Position numbers and translations under genes: made by a program. DNA of 64,000 bases from Lichenostomus cassidix (Eukaryota; Chordata; Aves; Passeriformes; Meliphagidae): NCBI GenBank assembly GCA_008360975.2, contig CM039182.1, positions 61,044,016-61,108,015 on the forward strand, written 5' to 3'. The notes below the pieces were generated by a model. The model saw only the letters and a list, made by a program, of their open reading frames with translations. It searched no databases and was not told the DNA's origin. Positions 60,001 through 64,000 of the stretch are shown here, one piece after another (positions within the stretch are counted from its first letter, which is position 1; each line of letters opens with the position of its first letter).

Positions 60001-63000
60001 GAAAAAAAAGGTTGTAAGATTTTTTGCAATTTTTTTTTAACAAAGGCTTGAGAAAGGACCAGGAGGAAACTGTAAAGCTGTTGGATTTTCTAAAGGTAAG
60101 CATGATATTAGTTCCAAGTAAAAACATCAAAAAGATGATACTGAGTACATTCAGTCACATTTTTGAAGACACCAGCATATTTAATTCTAGTCTGTGTGGA
60201 ACACCACTCATTATTCAAACTTAGCATAATTTTTTTTAGGTTATACAGTTTTCAGAAGAAAAGAACTTCTGATGTAGGTACTTCTGTAAGACATTTGAAT
60301 TAGTGCCACGCAACATCCTTCCTTAATAAAAAGGCATTTTTTAAAAATTAACTTTCTTATTGTTTAAAAACTTTCTCTCAGGTCTCATAGTAGCCGAAAA
60401 CCAAAAAAAGACATTGTGCGAGACTTGAGATACAGTGTCCAGATTGATATCCATTTGGCAGGCAAATTGAAAAAAAAAGTCTAAAAAATTGTTTAAAATC
60501 TGAAAGTTCTGCTTTATAATGAGACACTAGAAGTGAGTGAAAACCATAATAAGAGAACTTCTGTGAGCAGCAGTGAACTGAAATAACTGAAAGCTGCAGT
60601 TGGACAAACTCATGCTCTGAATTAAAGTGTGTTACAGTGTGGGTAATTAACAATGGAAACCATTTATCTAGACGTGCTTGTGGGCATCCCACAGAGTTTT
60701 AAAATACATTCTGTCAGTCCTTCTAAACATTACAACTCAGCTCGGTTGAAGCCATGCATATGATTCATGAGCCACTTGGCAAGGTCCTCTGCTCCGCAGG
60801 GGATGAGCTCAAGAGCCTCTTCTGACCTTCAGGGTGGTGAGCCATTGCCATCCTGTCCCTGACTCGCTGGTGCTGGAGGTGCCAACAAAAGGATGCTGTA
60901 TATCTTCTTGCTGTCTGGGACTTCCTTGGCCCTCATGAATATTGAGATCTGAAGGCATCAGTAAGATGGAATGAGAAGTGCCAGTTCATAATTGTGATTA
61001 AAGGCAAGGGCAGCCAGAAAAAGCTCAGAAGCCTGGAAGCTCTCTGAAGAGTGAGATGGCATGATTCTGGTCCCATGAAGGCAGCATCCTAACCCGGGTG
61101 TCTTGTCCAGCACTGAGTGTGTTTGCAGGGAGTGCCACAGGGGCTGGGACACGCTACCGGTGGAGCTTAGCCACAGCCAGAAGAGGCTGTTGACCAGGAC
61201 ATGTGCCCGCCCACCCCTCTGGTCATTCACTCACTCTGTCCTCACCCTTCCGTAAGTCACACACACAAACGCTCCCTTTCCCTCTGCCCCAGCTCATTTC
61301 CTGAGCCTGGATTCAAATAGTTTCGAAATACAGAGTGTAGTGTGAAGGTCCCAGCCATCCAGTAGATCCTGAGCTGTGTTGGGAACTTGGCACATGCTAC
61401 ACGGGGTAGAGATGATGACAAGAGAAATTGCAGCACTCTCCCGCAAAGTCGCTGCACTCACTGACTGAGCAGATGCTGCAGATTTTCCCTCAATCTGCAG
61501 CTCATTGCCTTCATACACAGTAGAAATGTTGGGTATTTTAAGGTAAGTTCTTGTATGCTGCACTGCTGTCACAGAAAGTACTGTTTTTAATATTGCCTCG
61601 AGCAGAAAGAAAGAATGTGAAAGCATGCATGGTTTCGCCATGGTCACATCCACTGGGTAAAAATCATCACAACTTAGAGCCTTTCCATTCAAGGGCACTG
61701 TGGGAGCTCACTGCCAGCTGTGCCTGAGCTGCTACCAGCAGGAAAGCAAATTTTCCCACAGGCAACACAGGCAAATCCTTCCCTTGCTCTCAGATAAGAG
61801 AATAAAGGGAAACTGGGGGGGAGGAGGGGCGGCGAGATACAGATTTGGAAAAAAATGTGAAAGGAAAACAGTAAGCTTGACTCTGTCCTCCTTTACTCCA
61901 AGGAAAAAAAAAAGCCAAAACCAAAAAACCAGACACCCCCAGATCTTATAGCAGGTTACAGAGTTGCAGGACCAGTAAAATTAATATGGGTCAGTAAAAC
62001 AGAGGTGAGTGGCAGGCAGGAAGAGAAGTGTTTCAAAAACTGCTTGAAAGAAGGGAGAAACAGGAAAATAAGAGAAAAAATGCACTTTAAAATGTTATTA
62101 AGAATCAGTTCTTTTAATATGATTAGCAAGTGAGAGAGAGAGGGAGAGCAAGTCTGAGATTCATTTTTAGTGTGAGGCAAGCTTGAGGAGAAGGAGAAAA
62201 TGGAGAGAGTATCTAGACAGTGTATATCTGCAGATACCTATGAGCACAGCCAGGTGCCACCACATCATCTTTTCCCAGGTATTGGGTAGGTGTGAAAGTG
62301 TTGGCAATGCCACTGCTTTGTCACACACCCCGGTCTCTCTTGGGCTGGTCCTTTCAGAGGAGCTGGTCCCATTCCGTGGGCGAATTGCTCGAACTGCACC
62401 CAAGTGCTGTTGGCAAGAATCCAGCCCTGCTCTGGTTCTGCAGATTTATGCTGGTTTGGTTTAAGGGAGATAGCCCTCATCTTTATTTCTGTAATCCTGC
62501 CCTGTCTGTGAGGAGCAGGTGTGCTGCAAGTTACATTGCTCAAGCTTTTCCAGGTGACAACTGAGTCTGTCTTGTTTTTAGAACACTAGGATAAAAAATA
62601 CAATCCTTCAGAAATCATGTTAAGTTGCAATGTAACAGGGTTTCTTCTTCACGTGAAAGCTCAGCATCAGGCATTTGGTTAGATTTACAGATACTGGAGT
62701 TTTTTTTTAAAGCATTGTAAAGTTCTAATGCGTCTATCAGAGCTAGAAAAGAGTGGGGCTGAGGAGGAAGATTTCTAGTTCATGTAAAATCAGGGGAAGA
62801 GGGCAACACTTGTGAGCAAGGATGCTTCTGGTGCTTTATTATTCTTTTGGGGTTATTTTTACTTTCAATTTCAGTGAAAAAATGGGCAAAACCGAAGTAA
62901 AACATTCTGGAAATCTCGAAATAGAAAATTCCAAGGTAATTTTAGTCAGAAATACTAAGAACATCTGTGTTTCTAAATTGAAGCTGCACTTTGGAGAACA

Positions 63001-64000
63001 CCTTGTCTTGGTGAAATTATCGTTCTTTTTCCTGCCTTACTGCCTCTGTTGGTGGCAGTGACTGTCATAAAGGAACCCTCTGTGCTGAGCTGCCTCCTGA
63101 GGCCAGGCTGGGCAGGTTGTGCCTGGTCCAAGCACGGCAGGCTGTGCAGGAATTGTGGGCATACCTGGACCCCTGTGTCACCCGTGGGTGTTTCCCGCAG
63201 AGGGGTCAGCTGCAGGGTAAAGACAAGCAAGCCATATGGGCTGTAGTCTGTGAAGTCCTGCCTCAAATGCCATGGGAGTGGATGAGTTTCAAATACAATA
63301 CCTTGTTCTGCAGGACATGTGTCTTCCTGTGTAGCTATTTGTCTTCAGACAATTTCCCAATGGCACTGAGTAGTTGTAAAATTGCCAAAGCAGACCCCAG
63401 GTACAGAAGTAGTGTTTTGACTAAGAATATTTGTTGATGCAAATGGCAGTAAGCCTATTCTTGTACATAGAGATTGTGATTCTCTAAATATTAGTAATAG
63501 CCTGCTTATGCAGGCTTACATTCATGCACAGACAAAAGCTGTGCACCAGCCAGGTGGGGATCTCATCCCGAGGGCCAATTCCAGCAGCACCAAGAGATCA
63601 TTTCCTTTGCCAGCTGAACCTTATGGGCAGCTAGGACTTGGAGGGGTCCTCTGAGGTGAGTGCAGACCCCTGTTGCCATGGGAATTTCATCGCACCACCA
63701 GCCATAGAAACTGAGAAGCTTCATCTTAAAAGGTCTCTGGATCTTCCCTGTTCTTGCATGGGGTCTTTTTTGGAACCTCACATGTCTTCTAAAGTCCAGG
63801 TTCTGAAATCTGGTGTGGCTATTTCTTCTCTGGCCAACATTGTCGTGTCAATTAGCGATGGCTTCCCTTTGCAGGGAAAAAGGTGTCAGTTAAATAGGTC
63901 TCAAAACTCAGCATTTATGGCAGAGAAACCTGAGGCCTAATTACGGCATCTAATTTTGGTTGTGCAGTTTGGGCTGAGATGGTCCAAAGCAGTAGCTGCC
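57095..64000. other. Intron or downstream DNA, nothing recognised
   Basis: About 6.9 kb of mainly AT-rich sequence. I find no exon encoding the Kv S2-S6 region or the pore signature, so the second coding exon lies beyond the window. It holds an (ATTT)n run at 58013 and an imperfect 24-25-bp duplication at 58701-58743. The small frames at 61294-61698, 62183-62564 and 63049-63437 show no domain. Confidence 0.55.
58013..58033. repeat. (ATTT)5 microsatellite
   Basis: A run of ATTT units with no interruption. Confidence 0.95.

Overview
The window looks like nuclear DNA from a bird, probably a songbird. The basis is CR1 LINE fragments with the typical avian 3' end, several retroviral LTRs of ERVL and ERVK type, no mammalian SINEs, and one vertebrate coding exon with canonical splice sites. 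The songbird assignment rests on how familiar the LTR families look and is inference. The strand convention makes the only host gene read left to right.

Host gene: the first coding exon of a silent Kv6 potassium-channel subunit, most likely KCNG2, lies at 44072-44815. It encodes the cytoplasmic N-terminus, the T1 tetramerisation domain and the first membrane segment, and ends in phase 0 at a clean donor site. No second coding exon (S2-S6 and pore) is visible in the remaining 19 kb, so the gene continues beyond the window. A genuine CpG island at about 13.53-14.88 kb is the best candidate for its distal promoter and 5' UTR exon. That would make 15-44 kb a 5' UTR intron and 44.8-64 kb the first coding intron.

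Mobile elements: a nearly complete, young ERVL-type endogenous retrovirus fills 49136-55050, sense to the gene. It has two LTRs with five substitutions between them, a primer-binding site resembling that for tRNA-Lys1,2, an uninterrupted gag frame, and a pol frame (protease, RT, RNase H, integrase) broken by two in-frame stops. It has no env. A solo LTR of the same family lies in reverse orientation at 56624-57089 with a perfect 5-bp target duplication. Two older solo LTRs with intact target duplications were delimited at 1454-2078 (6 bp, ERVK-like) and 35585-36477 (5 bp, ERVL-like). The second is CpG-rich and imitates a promoter island. Two more probable LTR fragments lie at 9.0-9.9 kb. CR1 fragments lie near 19.1, 22.6, 36.6, 39.1, 40.2 and 55.4-56.2 kb.

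The rest, over 80 percent of the window, is AT-rich non-coding DNA in which I recognise no gene. Small tandem duplications and microsatellites are listed. I saw no tRNA, rRNA, CRISPR or prokaryotic feature. I found no plainly new gene system. The most unusual things are the membrane-segment-rich N-terminus of the ERVL Gag, its primer-site type, and the large inverted LTR pair inside the gene.
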